From JANNUT01 sp046331425 (GTDB taxonomy: Bacteria; Acidobacteriota; Polarisedimenticolia; J045): a stretch of DNA of 64,000 nucleotides. Where the stretch lies: NCBI GenBank assembly GCA_046331425.1, contig JAXLQU010000005.1, positions 138,958 to 202,957 on the forward strand, in the 5' to 3' direction. The notes under the pieces are model-generated. The model saw only the letters and a program-made list of their open reading frames with translations. It was not told the origin of the DNA and made no database searches. Numbering within the stretch: position 1 is the stretch's first letter; the number at the start of each line of letters is the position of its first letter. Below, piece after piece: positions 1 through 8,599 of the stretch. The position numbers and the translations under genes are program-made.

Positions 1-27
1 GGTTGGGGTTGTCGCAAACTCACTCAT
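1..27 (-). CDS. Start of a gene cut by the left edge, possibly rimM
   Basis: An ATG at 25-27 on the minus strand opens a frame that runs off the window after nine codons (MSEFATTPT). It lies 7 bases after the khpA stop, with a GAAGG-like ribosome site just upstream. In many bacteria rimM, the 16S rRNA maturation factor, follows rpsP and khpA. That position is the only reason for naming rimM, because nine residues cannot identify a family. Confidence 0.3.
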
Positions 28-34
28 CGCACCT

Positions 35-283
35 TCAGCCTGGGATCTCTACTTCAAACCGCCGTTTCTGCTTGACTGCTAGTACCTCGATCGCGCTGCG
101 CAACGATCGAATCGTGACACCCTCGCGGCCGATCAACTGACCGCGCTCCCCTTCCGGAGCAAGGATCTCGAAGCGGGTCGCACGGCGCCCGTCGACAACC
201 CTGACCGACACCCCCTCCGGCTGGCTCACGAGATGCCTCGCTACCTGCTCGAGCCATTCTCGGATTTGACTATCCTGACTCAT
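35..283 (-). CDS. khpA: KH-domain RNA-binding protein KhpA
   Basis: This 82-residue protein is almost entirely one KH domain. The GxxG-type nucleic-acid-binding loop is visible as LIGREG near residues 51-56, followed by the TIRSLRSAIEVLA helix. KhpA-type proteins are small cytoplasmic RNA chaperones that often act with KhpB on mRNA and ribosome-related targets. The start ATG (281-283) overlaps the rpsP stop in an ATGA junction, so the two are probably translationally coupled. Length and gene position after rpsP are typical of the family. Confidence 0.9.
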   Translation of the reverse strand: MSQDSQIREWLEQVARHLVSQPEGVSVRVVDGRRATRFEILAPEGERGQLIGREGVTIRSLRSAIEVLAVKQKRRFEVEIPG

Positions 284-525
284 TGCGCCGGCTTGGACTG
301 TTTACGGATCAAGTTGGCGACGGTCTCCGATGGGTGAGCGCCTTTGGCCAACCATGCGCGGTAGCGGTCGGCGTCCACATGCACGGTCGCTGGGTTCGCT
401 TTCGGGTTGTAGTAACCGATGGTCTCGACAACAGGACCCGTCGGCGTGTTCTTCGAATCGGAAACAACGAGTCGGTAGAACGGGTGGTTGCGGGAGCCCT
501 CCCGCCGCAATCGAATCTTCAACAC
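280..525 (-). CDS. rpsP: 30S ribosomal protein bS16
   Basis: The 81-residue product has the typical bS16 opening MLKIRLRREGSRNHPFYRLV and the GYYNP segment near residues 38-42. bS16 binds 16S rRNA early in 30S assembly. The gene lies 48 bases downstream of ffh on the same strand and overlaps khpA by four bases, giving the common ffh-rpsP-khpA order. Length is normal for the family. No anomaly was seen. Confidence 0.97.
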   Translation of the reverse strand: MLKIRLRREGSRNHPFYRLVVSDSKNTPTGPVVETIGYYNPKANPATVHVDADRYRAWLAKGAHPSETVANLIRKQSKPAQ

Positions 526-573
526 GTAACCCTCTCTTTGCCCGCGATGCAGGCAGTTTCAGAAGTCTGGGCG

Positions 574-1902
574 TCAACGCCCGAACAAGCGGGCCATTTT
601 TCCGCCGCGCTGTGCGGCGCCAACGGTCTTCATCATTCTTTGCATGTCGGCAAACTGTTTCAGCAACTTGTTGACGTCATGTACCTGCGTTCCCGAGCCG
701 CGCGCGATCCGTTTTCGCCGCGCGCCGTTGATGGTCTGCGGGCTGCGCCGTTCCAGTGGCGTCATCGAGTCGATGATCGCTTCGAGTCGCGTGAATTCTT
801 TAGGGTCGACGTTCATGTTAGGAGGGAGTTTCATCCCCGGAATCATCCCGAGCAGTTGCTCCAAGGGACCCAGGCGCTTCATCTGTCGTAGCGCGCCGCG
901 AAAATCCTCCAGCGTGAACTGCGATTTGCGCACCGACTGCGCAAGCTTCTCAGCCTCGTCCCGGTCGATCGCCGACTCGGCACGTTGGATCAGCGCCAGA
1001 ACATCACCCATACCGAGGATGCGGCTCGCCATCTGGTCGGGGTTGAAAGACTCCAACGCGTCGAGCTTCTCACCAACACCAGCAAAACGTATCGGAACGC
1101 CGGTGACGGCCGTCACGGAGATCGCCGCGCCGCCGCGAGCATCGCCATCGACCTTTGTGAGAATGACACCGCTCAGCGCTACCTTGGCCGCAAATGCCTC
1201 GGCCGAGCGCACGGCATCTTGACCCGTCATCGCATCAGCAACGTAGAGTATTTCGTCGGGTCGGAGCGCCGTCTCCAGCGCCGACAGTTCGCTCATCAAA
1301 GCGTCATCGATGTGAAGACGTCCCGCCGTATCGAGCAGGACAACATCAAACCCGCGCTCGCGGGCGTGCTGCACGCCTTCCTGCGCGCGCAGCACAGGAG
1401 TGCCGCTGCCATCGTGTTCGAAGGCGGCAACCCCTGCGTTCTTGGCGACCTGGATCGCCTGCAGTACCGCGGCCGGGCGTTGGAGATCGACCGGCACCAC
1501 GAGCGGATGTCGCCCATGGGCTTTGAGCCAACGTCCGAGTTTGCCGACCGTGGTTGTTTTTCCGGAACCCTGCAGTCCCACGATCATGTAGACGGACGGA
1601 GGGCGGGAAGCGGTGCTGAGAGGTTTGAGCGCCCTCGAACCACCGAGCAGTTCAGTCATTTCATCGCGAACCACTCGGACGACCTGCTGACCCGGCGTCA
1701 GGCTCTTGATGACATCTTCGCCGAGCGCCTTCTCTCTAACCCGCGCGAGGAATTCCTTGGCGACCTTGAAAGAGACGTCCGCCTCGAGTAGCGCCAGGCG
1801 GATTTCGCGCAGAGCTTCATCCAGATCCGCCTCGGTCACTCGACCGCCGGCGCGAATCCGATCGAGGACGCGCGAAAGACGCTGGGTCAAGGCAGAAAAC
1901 AC
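574..1902 (-). CDS. ffh: Signal recognition particle GTPase Ffh
   Basis: Ffh is the protein part of the signal recognition particle. It binds signal sequences of nascent membrane proteins and, with FtsY, delivers ribosomes to the translocon. The 442-residue product has an N-terminal helical bundle, then a G domain with P-loop GLQGSGKTTT (about 109-118), DTAGR (191-195) and TKVDGDARGG (249-258). The C-terminal M domain starts near residue 300 and includes a Met-rich stretch (QLLGMIPGMKLPPNMN). The start is GTG (1900-1902). A candidate sigma-70 promoter lies at 1948-1975. The receptor gene ftsY lies 3.2 kb upstream in the same direction, separated by the riboflavin genes. Confidence 0.97.
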   Translation of the reverse strand: MFSALTQRLSRVLDRIRAGGRVTEADLDEALREIRLALLEADVSFKVAKEFLARVREKALGEDVIKSLTPGQQVVRVVRDEMTELLGGSRALKPLSTASRPPSVYMIVGLQGSGKTTTVGKLGRWLKAHGRHPLVVPVDLQRPAAVLQAIQVAKNAGVAAFEHDGSGTPVLRAQEGVQHARERGFDVVLLDTAGRLHIDDALMSELSALETALRPDEILYVADAMTGQDAVRSAEAFAAKVALSGVILTKVDGDARGGAAISVTAVTGVPIRFAGVGEKLDALESFNPDQMASRILGMGDVLALIQRAESAIDRDEAEKLAQSVRKSQFTLEDFRGALRQMKRLGPLEQLLGMIPGMKLPPNMNVDPKEFTRLEAIIDSMTPLERRSPQTINGARRKRIARGSGTQVHDVNKLLKQFADMQRMMKTVGAAQRGGKMARLFGR

Positions 1903-1947
1903 AACAAGACTCCCCCGTCCGCGGCGGACGGCTCTCCAAAGCGGCCT

Positions 1948-1975
1948 AGGGTAGCAGAAGCCCCTGAGGGGTCAA
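1948..1975 (-). promoter_or_regulatory. Candidate sigma-70 promoter of the ffh-rpsP-khpA operon
   Basis: On the minus strand a TTGACC -35 box (1970-1975) is followed after 16 bases by a TACCCT -10 box (1948-1953). Transcription would begin near 1940, leaving a leader of about 38 bases before the ffh GTG. The 1903-2148 gap also holds two short GC-rich palindromes (about 1915-1931 and 1961-1971) with no T-run, so no terminator is called there. Boxes were matched by eye only. Confidence 0.4.
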
Positions 1976-2148
1976 GGAATTAGGCGACGCGCCCCGAGCG
2001 AAGACGATGTTGCCATCAAAGACCCCTCGAGGTCGGGAAACGCCTGAAATCTCCGTCGTGTTCGGTGAACTTCGGTCCGATTTCGGGCGAGAAATCGATC
2101 CGGGCTCGGCCCGACTTCCGGCCGGCTCCTGGTTCTGCCCGGCCCGAG

Positions 2149-3351
2149 CTAGGGCTCGTCGAGGAGGTGGCCGAGTTTTTCCTTCTTCGTTTTGAGGTAG
2201 GCACGGTTTTCATCTGTCGCGTCGATCTGGATCGGTACCCGCTCAACGATCTCGAGACCGTAGCCATGCATCGCCACGAACTTCCGCGGGTTGTTGGTGA
2301 GCAACCGAATCTTCCGAACACCAAGGTCATGAAGGATCTGGGCGCCAATTCCGTACTCACGTTGGTCGGGCTTGAACCCGAGCGCTTCGTTGGCCTCGAC
2401 CGTATCGTGCCCCTGCTCCTGGATCTCGTAGGCTTTCAGCTTGTTGAGAAGGCCGATTCCACGTCCCTCTTGCCGGAGGTAAAGCACGACTCCCTTCCCC
2501 TCGCGGCCGATTCGTTCCATCGCTTCCCGCAACTGTGGACCGCAGTCGCAGCGCCGTGACAAGAAAACATCGCCTGTCAGACACTCGCTGTGCACACGGA
2601 CGAGCACCGGTTCATTCGGCACGATCTCCCCCATCACCATGGCGAGGTGGGTTTGACCGTCGACATCGTTCTCGTAGGCATGGAGCGTGAAAGCACCGAA
2701 GGCGTTGGGAAGTTTCGGCGATGCGACGCGACGCGCCAACCGCTCGTTCGACATCCTGAAGCGGATCAAGTCGGCAATCGTGATCAGCTTCAACGCATGC
2801 TTGAGGCAGAACTGCTCCAGATCACCAACCCGAGCCATGCTCCCATCGTCGTTCATGACCTCGCACACCACCCCTGCTGGGTATAGACCCGCCAAGCGCG
2901 CCAAGTCGACAGCCGCTTCCGAATGTCCAGCACGTCGGAGCACGCCGCCGTCCATCGCTCGCAGTGGGAACATGTGACCGGGGCGGACCAGATCGTCTGC
3001 TCGGGTGCGCGGGTCGATCGCCGCCATGACAGTGCGCGCGCGATCGGCCGCACTGATTCCGGTTGTCGTTCCCACCCGGGACTCGATCGAATGACAGAAC
3101 GCGGTTTTGTAGCGTGTGGAGTTTTCGTTCACCATCAGCGGGATCTTCAACTCATCCAGCCGCTCCTCAGTCATCGGAAGGCAAATCAATCCCCGCCCGT
3201 GGGTGGCCATGAAGTTGATGATCTCTGGTGTGACGAATTGCGCCGCGATCGTCAGATCGCCTTCGTTCTCGCGATCTTCGTCATCGACGACGACGACCAT
3301 CCGGCCTGCACGGATGTCCTCGAGTGCTGCGGGGATACTGTCAAAGGACAT
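2149..3351 (-). CDS. ribBA: Bifunctional DHBP synthase / GTP cyclohydrolase II
   Basis: This 400-residue fusion catalyses two committed steps of riboflavin synthesis. The N-terminal RibB half (about 1-200) makes 3,4-dihydroxy-2-butanone 4-phosphate from ribulose 5-phosphate; its acidic motif DDEDRENEGDL is at 23-33 and GHSEAAVDL is further on. The C-terminal RibA half opens GTP; it shows zinc ligands in VHSECLTGDVFLSRRCDCG and the YLRQEGRGIGLLNKL motif. Both catalytic halves look intact. It is the last gene of ftsY-ribD-ribE-ribBA, 3 bases after ribE. ribH, which often follows, is not present in this window. Confidence 0.96.
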   Translation of the reverse strand: MSFDSIPAALEDIRAGRMVVVVDDEDRENEGDLTIAAQFVTPEIINFMATHGRGLICLPMTEERLDELKIPLMVNENSTRYKTAFCHSIESRVGTTTGISAADRARTVMAAIDPRTRADDLVRPGHMFPLRAMDGGVLRRAGHSEAAVDLARLAGLYPAGVVCEVMNDDGSMARVGDLEQFCLKHALKLITIADLIRFRMSNERLARRVASPKLPNAFGAFTLHAYENDVDGQTHLAMVMGEIVPNEPVLVRVHSECLTGDVFLSRRCDCGPQLREAMERIGREGKGVVLYLRQEGRGIGLLNKLKAYEIQEQGHDTVEANEALGFKPDQREYGIGAQILHDLGVRKIRLLTNNPRKFVAMHGYGLEIVERVPIQIDATDENRAYLKTKKEKLGHLLDEP

Positions 3352-3354
3352 GAG

Positions 3355-3960
3355 TCACCTCGCCGGTGGCAGTGTGCGAGCACGAGCCGCGTACTTCGCG
3401 AAGAGATCGTACTCGACGATCAACCGGTCGCCCGGTTTGCGTTGTCCGATCGTCGTCGACGACAGCGTCTGAGGAATCAGTGCGACGTCGAACCAGTTCT
3501 GGCCCAGATCGGCGATCGTGAGGCTTACACCATCGAGCGTGATCGAACCTTTCTCGATCGTCCATGACCTGCCAGACGCCGGAAGCTCCACACGAAGCAC
3601 GCGCCAACCGCCCGCCAGAGGCTTCGTGCTGAACAGTCGAACCAGCCCATCGGCGTGCCCCTGCACGATGTGTCCACCCAACCTGTCACCTGCTCGAAGC
3701 GCACGCTCCAAGTTCAGTTGCCGCCCTTGTCGCCAACGACTGAGACCACCGGTTCGGGACAGCGTCTCCGGGGAGATCTCGGCAGAGAATTGCGAAGCAC
3801 CGGGTTCGATCGCCGTCAGGCAGCAACCATCGCAGGCGATGCTCTCGCCAATTTTGACCGGTTCCTCGCCGAGCTCGTGCTCGACCTCGATACGCCAGCC
3901 CGCGCCCACGGACCGTGTCGACCCGATGCGCCCCAGACCAGCAATCAGACCGGTGAACAT
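3355..3960 (-). CDS. ribE: Riboflavin synthase alpha subunit
   Basis: Riboflavin synthase dismutates two 6,7-dimethyl-8-ribityllumazine molecules to give riboflavin. The 201-residue product starts with the family-typical MFTGLIAGLG and consists of two lumazine-binding repeats (about 1-97 and 98-195). The second repeat begins near GGHIVQGHADG. The gene sits between ribD (12-base gap) and ribBA (3-base gap) in one operon. No lumazine synthase gene accompanies it here. The symbol ribE is used in its riboflavin-synthase sense (ribC in E. coli). Confidence 0.95.
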   Translation of the reverse strand: MFTGLIAGLGRIGSTRSVGAGWRIEVEHELGEEPVKIGESIACDGCCLTAIEPGASQFSAEISPETLSRTGGLSRWRQGRQLNLERALRAGDRLGGHIVQGHADGLVRLFSTKPLAGGWRVLRVELPASGRSWTIEKGSITLDGVSLTIADLGQNWFDVALIPQTLSSTTIGQRKPGDRLIVEYDLFAKYAARARTLPPAR

Positions 3961-3972
3961 TTCGCCCTCAGC

Positions 3973-5079
3973 TCAATTCGGATAAAGCGTCAGAGAGAGA
4001 TCGTCCCCTACGCGCTCGAGCCCCGCAATTTGGAAACTCCACGCCGCCTCCAAGGCACGCGGCCCAGCTTCTAGGGCGGCAGCGCCTCCCGGATCACCCA
4101 GCAGGCGCGGGGCCAAGAACCAGTGGACTTTGTCGACGACCCCGGCCTGCAAGAACTGACCGTGCGTATGTCCTCCACCCTCGATGATCACACCCAGCAC
4201 ATCTCGCGTGCGGAGACTTTCCAAAACAGAACGGGCTTGAACACGACCTTCCTGGTCAGGCAAAACCACGACCTCGGCGCCGGCTTGCTCCAACGCGACT
4301 CGCCGCGCGGCGCTGGCGCTCTCCGCAGTGAAGATCAACACCGGAGATTCGTGCCTGCGCGAGAACAACCGGGCGGTCGGTGCAACGCGCAGCGCCCCGT
4401 CCACGATGCAACGAAGGTAGGACCCACCCTCGGGCGGCATGGTAGGCGGGAGCAACTCGGGGTCATCTGCGATCACCGTACCGGCACCAACCAAAATCGC
4501 ACCGTACCGATCTCGCAAGGCGCGGCCCACCTGTCGCGCTGGGTCGCCGGTGATCCATCGCGCTTGACCCCAACGATCGGCAATCCGCCCGTCGAGTGTT
4601 GCCGCAACTTTCATCACCGCGAAGCTTCGGCCTTGGGTGCGATGCACCAGATAGTCTTCGACCAATCGACTTGCGGCATCACGGTCAGCATCGCTAGCCA
4701 AGGTCACCAACATGCCTTGCGCCTGAAGCGCTGCCAGGCCGGCGCCACAGACGCGAGTATCGGGATCGACCAACCCGACCACAACACGCCTGATTCCCGC
4801 CGCCGCGATCGCCATCACACACGGCGGGGTCCGGCCATGATGCGCACACGGTTCGAGAGTGACATAGAGGGTTGCACCACGCGCGCGAGCCCCGGCTTGT
4901 TGGAGAGCCTCGACCTCGGCGTGCGCGGCGCCGGCTCGCCGGTGCCACCCTTCCCCCACCACCTCCTGATCCGAAACAATCACGGCGCCGACGAGTGGAT
5001 TGGGCGCCGTGGCTCGTGCGCCGCGCGTGGCCAGTTCAATCGCGCGTTGCATCCATTTCGAATCGGCTTGATCCGTCAC
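3973..5079 (-). CDS. ribD: Riboflavin biosynthesis deaminase/reductase RibD
   Basis: RibD deaminates the pyrimidine made by GTP cyclohydrolase II and then reduces its ribose side chain with NADPH. The 368-residue protein has an N-terminal zinc deaminase domain with HAE at 53-55 and PCAHHGRTPPC at 77-87, and a C-terminal DHFR-like reductase domain from about residue 155 (VMKVAATLDGRIAD, later IIEGGG). Length is typical for the bifunctional enzyme. Its start overlaps the ftsY stop in an ATGA junction, which links riboflavin genes to the SRP receptor gene. Confidence 0.96.
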   Translation of the reverse strand: MTDQADSKWMQRAIELATRGARATAPNPLVGAVIVSDQEVVGEGWHRRAGAAHAEVEALQQAGARARGATLYVTLEPCAHHGRTPPCVMAIAAAGIRRVVVGLVDPDTRVCGAGLAALQAQGMLVTLASDADRDAASRLVEDYLVHRTQGRSFAVMKVAATLDGRIADRWGQARWITGDPARQVGRALRDRYGAILVGAGTVIADDPELLPPTMPPEGGSYLRCIVDGALRVAPTARLFSRRHESPVLIFTAESASAARRVALEQAGAEVVVLPDQEGRVQARSVLESLRTRDVLGVIIEGGGHTHGQFLQAGVVDKVHWFLAPRLLGDPGGAAALEAGPRALEAAWSFQIAGLERVGDDLSLTLYPN

Positions 5080-6023
5080 GGTAATCGGGTCAGTGGACCG
5101 CTCCCAACCGGCTGCAACAACCCGTTGAGAAACTCGTCCTGATCGAAGTCCAGCAGGTCATCGACGGCCTCTCCAACCCCGATGTAGCGCACAGGAATTC
5201 CAAGTTCGCGCCCAATGGTAATGGCGACACCTCCCTTGGCCGTCCCATCCAGCTTGGTAAGTACGAGTCCTCCCACCGGGACGACCCGCGAGAACTCGCG
5301 TGCTTGGATCACCGCGTTACGGCCGGTCGTACCGTCGAGCACCAGCAACGTCTGATGGGGTGCTCCATCGATCTCCTTCCCCACAACACGCCCAATCTTC
5401 TCCAACTCGTCCATCAGAGGCTTCTTGTTGTGAAGACGACCCGCGGTATCGATGAGCAGTTCGTGCGCGCCCCGTGCCATGGCGGCACGCGTGGCGTCGA
5501 ATGCCACCGACGCGGGATCAGCACCGTGATGCGCGCGCACGACCTGCGCACCGGCACGCTCGGCCCAGAGCGAGAGCTGTTCTACCGCGGCAGCCCGAAA
5601 GGTATCGGCCGCCGCAACAACGACACCGCGACCCTCGCGCGCCCATCGCGCCGCCAGCTTCCCTGTGGTCGTCGTCTTACCGGAACCGTTGACACCGACG
5701 ATCAAGGTGACGCGCGGAGGTCGAACCGGTACAGGCTCGGGTGGAAGCAGGGGGAGTAGCGCCAGCAGTTCCTCGCGAACCATCTCGAGCAGTGGCTCGA
5801 CAGTCTCGACACTCTGTCCGCGCGCTCGTTTGGCAAGTCCTGCACGAAGATCGGCGGCAAGCTCGGGGCCGAGGTCCGCCAGCACCAACAGTTCTTCGAC
5901 CTCGTCAAGCAACCCATCGTCGACGGTTCGCCCCGGCCGCACCAGCCGCGCCAACCCGGTCGACAGCGCCTCTCTCGTCCTGGCTAGACCTTCTTTCAGT
6001 TTCTGGCGGAGCGTTCCAAACAT
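5076..6023 (-). CDS. ftsY: SRP receptor GTPase FtsY
   Basis: FtsY is the membrane-associated receptor that forms the GTPase heterodimer with Ffh. The 315-residue product contains only the NG domain: helical N domain (1-95), P-loop GVNGSGKTTTTGK (110-122), DTAGRLHNKKPLM, and TKLDGTAKGG, with an amphipathic start (MFGTLRQKLKEGL) that could contact the membrane. The long acidic A domain of E. coli FtsY is missing, as in many bacteria. The ATG (6021-6023) overlaps the stop of the upstream TPR gene by one base, and the stop overlaps ribD. Confidence 0.95.
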   Translation of the reverse strand: MFGTLRQKLKEGLARTREALSTGLARLVRPGRTVDDGLLDEVEELLVLADLGPELAADLRAGLAKRARGQSVETVEPLLEMVREELLALLPLLPPEPVPVRPPRVTLIVGVNGSGKTTTTGKLAARWAREGRGVVVAAADTFRAAAVEQLSLWAERAGAQVVRAHHGADPASVAFDATRAAMARGAHELLIDTAGRLHNKKPLMDELEKIGRVVGKEIDGAPHQTLLVLDGTTGRNAVIQAREFSRVVPVGGLVLTKLDGTAKGGVAITIGRELGIPVRYIGVGEAVDDLLDFDQDEFLNGLLQPVGSGPLTRLP

Positions 6024-6796
6024 CAGCCCAAGGTCCCGAGCAGATTACTCGCTTGCGCGGCGATCTCCGATCCGGGAGCAAGCTCCATCGCGCGGCGCAG
6101 TTCGCGTTGCGCTTGGGGTTTGTCGCCGGTACGCGCCAAGGCCGACCCATACCGGAAATGATATTCGGCGTCCTTGGTGTAGCCGGGTTCCGCGGCGACG
6201 TACGCGAGCAATGCATCCTCGTTGCGCCGCAACTCGATCAGCAGTCCCGCCATCTCGAAGTGGGCGCGGTAATAGCGCGGCTTGATTCCTACCGCACGTC
6301 GCAGTTCCTTCAGCGCCTCTTCGACCTGCCCTGCGTGACGAAAGACCATGGCGCGATTGAAATAGATCTGCTCGGGAAACGGATATGTCTTGTCGCGCGA
6401 TGCCTGTTCGAGTTGATCAAGGGCGCCGGGAATGTCTCCCAGTTCCTGCAAGCAAACGGCCAGGTGTTGCCGCGCGTCGGTGTAGTACGGGTTCAACTCG
6501 ATCGCTTTGCGATAGGCCTTCGCAGCTTCGGCCCATTGCTCCTGCTCGAGTCGGACATAGCCGAGATAGGCGTGAACCTGCGGCAACGTCGCGTCGAGCT
6601 TGAATGATCGATCGAGTTCCTCGAGCGACTCTTGAACCTTCCCTTGCTCGTAGTACATCCGCGCCAACTGAAAGTGTCGCAACGGCCCCTCGACCTGCTT
6701 CTGATTCCGTTCCGTACGACTTGCGGAACCGCACGCCGAAAAGACCATCAAGACAACACCGACGCTCAGGCATCGCGCTCTCTCTGTTAGTCCCAT
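6023..6796 (-). CDS. TPR-repeat lipoprotein (PilF/PilW-like)
   Basis: This 257-residue protein starts at ATG 6794-6796. That start places a lipoprotein signal directly at the N-terminus (LSVGVVLMVFSAC), with Cys about 21 as the lipidated residue. The rest is a run of about six TPR units, clearest in LDRSFKLDATLPQVHAYLGY and YRKAIELNPYYTDARQHLAV. Such lipoproteins scaffold envelope complexes; PilF/PilW, which assembles type IV pilus secretins, has this layout. No pilus gene lies nearby, so the exact role is unknown. The in-frame extension to 6895 lacks a signal and overlaps the upstream gene, so it was rejected. Confidence 0.8.
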   Translation of the reverse strand: MGLTERARCLSVGVVLMVFSACGSASRTERNQKQVEGPLRHFQLARMYYEQGKVQESLEELDRSFKLDATLPQVHAYLGYVRLEQEQWAEAAKAYRKAIELNPYYTDARQHLAVCLQELGDIPGALDQLEQASRDKTYPFPEQIYFNRAMVFRHAGQVEEALKELRRAVGIKPRYYRAHFEMAGLLIELRRNEDALLAYVAAEPGYTKDAEYHFRYGSALARTGDKPQAQRELRRAMELAPGSEIAAQASNLLGTLG

Positions 6797-6803
6797 CAGT
6801 CCC

Positions 6804-7586
6804 TCACTTTCCGAACAGCCGCGCAAAGATCCCCTTGGGAGGATCGGGCGGCAAGGGCTCCGGCGGTTCGATCGATTCGCCTGAGAGCAATGCACTGGGC
6901 CAGATCTCCGTTGCCAGTCGGGCGCTGTGCTCGTCCGTCAGCTCCGCCCAGCGACGTCGCGCATCGCGCAGGCGCGGCGGGCGGTATTTGGTGTCATGAG
7001 CGTCGCTCCCCAGAACGTGCACCATCCGGCGCCTGACCCAACTTTCGGAGAGGCGCTGGATCTGCACGCCGAATGTGCCAAGCAGACTGGAACTGGTGAG
7101 TTGGCCGAGGGCTCCCATTCGCAACAACTCTTCGTAGCGACTCGGGTCTTCCTGAAAGTGCCTGATCCGTTCTGGATGCGCCAACACGGGCGTAATGCCG
7201 GCGACTTTCAGCTGGAAGATGGTCTCTTCCAAGCGCATCGGACGAGATCGATACGGACACTCCAGAAGTAGGTAGTTCCGCCGATCGCCGTAGGTCAACA
7301 GCTTCGCCTCAGCGACTCGCTCCGGCATGCGAGGGCCGAGATGGACCTCTGAACCGTAGTGGATCGTGAGGCGAATCGACTCGCGCGCGAGGACTTCGCG
7401 AAATGAGTCGACAGCCAGAATCACCTTGGCCCGTTCGTTGAGGTAGTCACCCTCACGCATGTGCGGGGTCGCCGTGATCGCCTCGACACCGTCCTCGACC
7501 GCAACGCGTGCCATGGCGATTGCGATCTCCTCGGTCTCCGGTCCATCGTCGAGGCCCGGCAGAATATGACAATGGGTATCGATCAC
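6804..7586 (-). CDS. PHP-family tyrosine phosphatase (CpsB/CapC/YwqE-like)
   Basis: The 260-residue product belongs to the PHP metallohydrolase superfamily. It has the N-terminal HCHILPGLDDG motif, a TATPHM segment near residue 40 and a C-terminal GSDAHD motif, which supply metal ligands. The closest known group is the manganese-dependent tyrosine phosphatases CpsB/YwqE, which dephosphorylate bacterial tyrosine kinases that control capsule export. No kinase or polysaccharide gene is nearby, so the substrate is inferred from family only. Its ATG overlaps the gpsA stop by four bases. Confidence 0.8.
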   Translation of the reverse strand: MIDTHCHILPGLDDGPETEEIAIAMARVAVEDGVEAITATPHMREGDYLNERAKVILAVDSFREVLARESIRLTIHYGSEVHLGPRMPERVAEAKLLTYGDRRNYLLLECPYRSRPMRLEETIFQLKVAGITPVLAHPERIRHFQEDPSRYEELLRMGALGQLTSSSLLGTFGVQIQRLSESWVRRRMVHVLGSDAHDTKYRPPRLRDARRRWAELTDEHSARLATEIWPSALLSGESIEPPEPLPPDPPKGIFARLFGK

Positions 7587-8599
7587 GGGGTGTCCCCTTC
7601 CGGCTCGGCGCGAAGTGGACGTGCGAGCAGTTCCGCCAGCGCACTCCGCGGCGGTTTGCCTGCGAAGAGGACCTCATGGACCTGCTCGATGATCGGCATC
7701 TCGACAGCGTAACGCGCCGACAGCGCGCGCGCTGCGCGACAGGTGTCTATTCCTTCTGCCACCTGACTTGTGGAGGAGCGAATCTCGTCGAGGGAAAGCC
7801 CCGCCGCGAGCGACTGTCCGACACGTCGATTGCGCGACAACGACCCGGTACAGGTCAGAACCAGGTCGCCTAACCCGGCCAACCCCATGAATGTCTCGCG
7901 GCGCGCCCCCATCGCGACGCCCAATCGAGCGACCTCCGCTAGGGCGCGCGTGATGAGAGCGGCGAGTCCGTTGCTTCCGAAACCTAGCCCGTCGCACATG
8001 CCGGCGGCGATCGCGACCACGTTCTTCAACCCGGCAGCGAGCTCGACTCCGGTTGGATCATCGGAGGTATAGACACGCAGGCTCCCGAAACTCAGCGTGC
8101 GCTGTACGAACCTGGCGACCTCTATCTCGTGAGCGGCGGCGACCAATCCGGTCGGATGCTGTTGCGCGAGCTCTACCGCGAAGCTCGGACCGGAAATCAC
8201 CGCAGTTCGCTTGCCGATGCTGGGCCCCAACGAATCTCCAACGATGTCGAGCGGAAGAGCAAGAGTTGCCAGCTCGATCCCTTTGTTCGCCAGCGTCAGC
8301 ACACCCTCCGGCCAACGAGCGTTGCGATTGGCAACGAGTAACGCACGGAGCGCTTGTGTGGGCACCGCAAGAATCGCGCTGTCACATCCCGCTAGAGCCT
8401 CATCGAGTCGACAGACCGGGCGCATCGTGGCGCAAAGCCTCACCCCAGGCAGATACGGTGATGTCTTCTCGTTTTTGATCTGCTCTGCAATCTCATGTCG
8501 ACGACACCACAGCGTCACGTCGCCTTGCGCCGCCAGATGGTGGGCCAGCGAGGTACCCCACGCGCCGGCTCCAACGACACAGTAGGAGTGCCTCGACAT
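7583..8599 (-). CDS. gpsA: Glycerol-3-phosphate dehydrogenase [NAD(P)+]
   Basis: GpsA reduces dihydroxyacetone phosphate to sn-glycerol 3-phosphate, the backbone of phospholipids. The 338-residue enzyme starts with the nucleotide-binding motif VVGAGAWGTSLAHHLA. Further family signatures are SGPSFAVELA and ELAAGLKNVVAIAAG, the latter with the catalytic Lys, then LAGLGDLVLTC. ATG 8597-8599 was chosen because the Rossmann motif follows directly; the open frame extends to 8923 inside plsY. Its start overlaps the plsY stop by one base. plsY uses the product of this enzyme, so the pair form one glycerolipid unit. Confidence 0.95.
   Translation of the reverse strand: MSRHSYCVVGAGAWGTSLAHHLAAQGDVTLWCRRHEIAEQIKNEKTSPYLPGVRLCATMRPVCRLDEALAGCDSAILAVPTQALRALLVANRNARWPEGVLTLANKGIELATLALPLDIVGDSLGPSIGKRTAVISGPSFAVELAQQHPTGLVAAAHEIEVARFVQRTLSFGSLRVYTSDDPTGVELAAGLKNVVAIAAGMCDGLGFGSNGLAALITRALAEVARLGVAMGARRETFMGLAGLGDLVLTCTGSLSRNRRVGQSLAAGLSLDEIRSSTSQVAEGIDTCRAARALSARYAVEMPIIEQVHEVLFAGKPPRSALAELLARPLRAEPEGDTP

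Noticed and set aside
1915..1931. Perfect GC palindrome CCGTCCGCGGCGGACGG upstream of ffh
   Set aside because: No loop of useful size and no T-run, so not a terminator; it could be an operator but nothing supports that.
3352..6100. FMN riboswitch for the riboflavin genes
   Set aside because: ribD is translationally fused to ftsY by overlap and no conserved RFN core was recognised upstream.
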